Source: Rhodococcoides corynebacterioides
GTDB taxonomy: Bacteria; Actinomycetota; Actinomycetes; Mycobacteriales; Mycobacteriaceae
NCBI RefSeq assembly: GCF_019834675.1
Contig: NZ_JABUBU010000003.1
Coordinates: 1 to 64,000 of the forward strand
Reading direction: 5' to 3'
Length of the DNA: 64,000 nucleotides
Made by a program: the position numbers and the translations under genes. The notes beneath the pieces were generated by a model, which saw nothing but the letters and a program-made list of their open reading frames with translations, did not search any database and was not told the DNA's origin. Shown one piece after another: positions 60,790-64,000 of the stretch (its first letter is position 1; the number at the start of each line of letters is the position of its first letter).

Positions 60790-60836
60790 TCCGATCGAAC
60801 TCGACGCGATCACCCCCCGACCCGAGGAGAACCGAC

Positions 60837-62234
<1,398 letters not shown>

Positions 62235-62284
62235 ACGGCTCCCCCCACTCACCCGAGCTCCCCCGCACCCACCGAGGACGCACC

Positions 62285-63751
62285 ATGACCACTCCCACCA
62301 CCGACCATCGGGGCGCCGACGCCGCGCTCCACGAGGTCGAGAACCAGGGCTACCACAAGGGCCTGAAGACCCGGCAGGTCCAGATGATCGCCATCGGCGG
62401 CGCCATCGGCACCGGCCTGTTCATGGGCGCCGGCGGGCGCCTCGCCGGAGCCGGACCGGCCCTGGTGTTCTCCTACGCCATCTGCGGCTTCTTCGCCTTC
62501 CTCATCCTGCGGGCGCTGGGCGAACTGGTCCTGCACCGTCCCACGTCCGGCTCGTTCGTCTCCTACGCCCGCGAGTTCTTCGGCGAGAAGGCGGCCTTCG
62601 TCACCGGCTGGCTCTACTGGCTCAACTGGTCGATGACCGCGGTGGTCGACGTGACCGCCGTCGCCCTCTACATGGAGTTCTTCGGCAAGTACTCCGCGCC
62701 GATCGCCGCCGTCCCCCAGTGGGTCTGGGCGCTGATCGCGCTGGTGGTCGTGCTGTCGCTGAACCTGGTGTCGGTCAAGGTCTTCGGTGAGCTGGAGTTC
62801 TGGTTCGCACTGATCAAGGTGCTCGCGCTGGCCGCGTTCCTCGTCGTCGGCCTCTACCTGCTGATCGCCGGCACACCGAACCAGGAGCAGGGCCTGTCGA
62901 TGATCGCCGACAACGGCGGTCTCATCCCCAACGGTCTGCTGCCCGCCGTGGTCATCATCCAGGGCGTCGTGTTCGCCTACGCCTCCATCGAACTGGTCGG
63001 CACCGCCGCGGGCGAGACGCCGAACCCGGAGAAGGTGATCCCCAAGGCCATCAACACCGTCATCGTCCGCATCGCGGTGTTCTACATCGGCTCGGTCACC
63101 CTGCTCGCCCTGCTCCTCCCGTACACCGCCTACCGCGCCGGCGAGAGCCCCTTCGTGACCTTCTTCGGCTCCATCGGCGTCGAGGGCGCCGACACCGCGA
63201 TGAACCTCATCGTGCTCACCGCCGCGCTGTCGTCGCTCAACGCCGGCCTCTACTCCACCGGCCGCATCCTGCGCTCCATGGCCGCCGCCGGCAGCGCCCC
63301 GCAGTTCGCCATGCGCATGACCAAATCGGGCGTCCCCTACGGTGGGATCCTGCTGACGTCCGTCGTGACGCTCCTCGGCGTCGCCCTCAACGCGGTGGTC
63401 CCGGAGCAGGCGTTCGAGATCGTGCTCAACCTCGCCGCTCTCGGCATCGTCAGCGCGTGGGCCATGATCGTGCTCTGCCAGCTCAAGCTGTGGCACCTGT
63501 CCAAGGAGGGCATCCTGACGCGACCGTCGTTCCGCCTCTTCGGCGCCCCCTACACGGGCATCGCCACGCTCGTCTTCCTCGCCGTCGTCGTCGTCCTCAT
63601 GGGCTTCGACTACCCGGTCGGCACGTACACCCTGGCCTCGCTGCTGCTCATCGTTCCCGCCCTCGCCGTCGGATGGCGCGTGGCCAAGCCGCGTATCGAG
63701 CGGCTCGCCCGCGAGCGTGCCGACGGCCGCGGCGGCGCGGTCGCTCGATGA
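62285..63751 (+). CDS. ansP: Amino acid permease (asparagine permease, AnsP-like)
   Basis: APC-family H+ symporter of 488 residues and 12 TM helices. Hallmarks: [21 protein letters not shown] at the first helix and G-E-T[12 protein letters not shown]. Asparagine specificity rests on its position between aspA and an asparaginase. Stop overlaps the asparaginase start (ATGA). Confidence 0.88.
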   Translation: MTTPTTDHRGADAALHEVENQGYHKGLKTRQVQMIAIGGAIGTGLFMGAGGRLAGAGPALVFSYAICGFFAFLILRALGELVLHRPTSGSFVSYAREFFGEKAAFVTGWLYWLNWSMTAVVDVTAVALYMEFFGKYSAPIAAVPQWVWALIALVVVLSLNLVSVKVFGELEFWFALIKVLALAAFLVVGLYLLIAGTPNQEQGLSMIADNGGLIPNGLLPAVVIIQGVVFAYASIELVGTAAGETPNPEKVIPKAINTVIVRIAVFYIGSVTLLALLLPYTAYRAGESPFVTFFGSIGVEGADTAMNLIVLTAALSSLNAGLYSTGRILRSMAAAGSAPQFAMRMTKSGVPYGGILLTSVVTLLGVALNAVVPEQAFEIVLNLAALGIVSAWAMIVLCQLKLWHLSKEGILTRPSFRLFGAPYTGIATLVFLAVVVVLMGFDYPVGTYTLASLLLIVPALAVGWRVAKPRIERLARERADGRGGAVAR

Positions 63752-64000
63752 CCGGATCGCCACTCGCGTCCGTCCCGTCGGTGGTCGTCCTGACCACCGG
63801 CGGGACCATCGCGAGCCGGGTCGGATCCGACGGAGTGAGCACCCCCGGCAAGGTCGCCGTGGATCTCGACGCCATCGGCGCCCGCCTCGGCGTGCACGTC
63901 ACGGTCGTCGACGTTCTCCGCGTCGACTCCGCCGCGATGTCGAACGCCGATCTCGACACCGTCTCGGCCGCCGTCGCGCAGCACCTGCGGTCGGATGTCG
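63748..64000 (+). CDS. ansA: L-asparaginase, N-terminal part (cut by window edge)
   Basis: Only 84 codons lie in the window. [12 protein letters not shown] near residue 12 is the asparaginase/glutaminase signature with the first catalytic Thr. Continues beyond 64000. Completes an Asn to Asp to fumarate route with the permease and AspA. Confidence 0.88.
   Translation, partial: MTGSPLASVPSVVVLTTGGTIASRVGSDGVSTPGKVAVDLDAIGARLGVHVTVVDVLRVDSAAMSNADLDTVSAAVAQHLRSDV

Overview
The window is about 64 kb of very GC-rich, densely packed bacterial DNA. GTG starts are frequent and many neighbouring genes overlap by 1-4 bases (ATGA, GTGA or TGATG junctions). The gene content (recC-recB-recD, three-gene pntA1-pntA2-pntB, a HutC/DasR-type regulator with dre-like sites, an IdeR-like iron box, TPP-controlled thiamine salvage genes, actinobacterial DUF families) points to an actinobacterium. 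A Rhodococcus/Nocardia-type (Nocardiaceae) chromosome is my best inference; no rRNA or marker gene here proves the genus. I see no tRNA, rRNA, IS element, prophage, CRISPR array or origin, so the region looks like ordinary chromosome with metabolic islets.

Layout. 1-1.6 kb: secreted HNH nuclease-like lipoprotein and a shikimate-dehydrogenase-like enzyme. 1.6-6.4 kb: a complete N-acetylglucosamine module with nagB, nagA and EIIC on the minus strand, EIIB and EIIA divergent on the plus strand, and a GntR/UTRA regulator; dre-like operators lie in the divergent promoter region and upstream of the regulator. 6.6-8.3 kb: thioesterase and BenE-type transporter. 8.2-11.3 kb: SDR, acyl-CoA dehydrogenase and APH-type kinase in one operon, reminiscent of 4-hydroxyacyl-CoA catabolism (LvaA/LvaC, ACAD10/11). 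11.4-13.2 kb: FeS photolyase and a DUF2945 protein. 13.4-16.3 kb: 2-oxoacid dehydrogenase E1 alpha and beta without an E2, then a membrane protein. 16.3-19.2 kb: transhydrogenase. 19.5-23.3 kb: class III-like sirtuin plus HIT hydrolase, fused dihydroxyacetone kinase, peptidase E. 23.3-27.8 kb: unknown protein, GlcD-type FAD oxidase, Cys-rich DUF1540 protein behind an iron-box-like palindrome, carboxylesterase, SRPBCC protein. 27.9-33.2 kb: sugar MFS transporter, TPP riboswitch, tenA-thiYXZ and a small GNAT protein. 33.2-41.8 kb: YbjN/TY-Chap-like protein, phosphodiesterase, SsuD/SfnB sulfur-scavenging pair, a 26-bp tandem repeat, DUF2071 protein, OFA-family MFS with a 46-residue partner, unknown protein. 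41.9-49.4 kb: malQ, ferredoxin reductase-like flavoprotein, DrrAB-type ABC exporter, DUF2079 and DUF4267-like membrane proteins. 49.4-52 kb: an overlapping pair encoding a secreted proline-rich protein and a single-pass membrane protein, both of unknown function. 52-60.6 kb: recC-recB-recD. 60.8-64 kb: aspA, asparagine permease and L-asparaginase (cut by the window edge), behind palindromic operator candidates.

Most genes fall into familiar families. The points most worth pursuing are the kinase/ACAD/SDR operon, the iron-box-like palindrome before a duplicated Cys-rich protein, the dre-like operator pair, the secreted/membrane protein pair at 49.4-52 kb, and the OFA transporter with its small overlapping partner. 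I did not find a convincing wholly novel multi-gene system.
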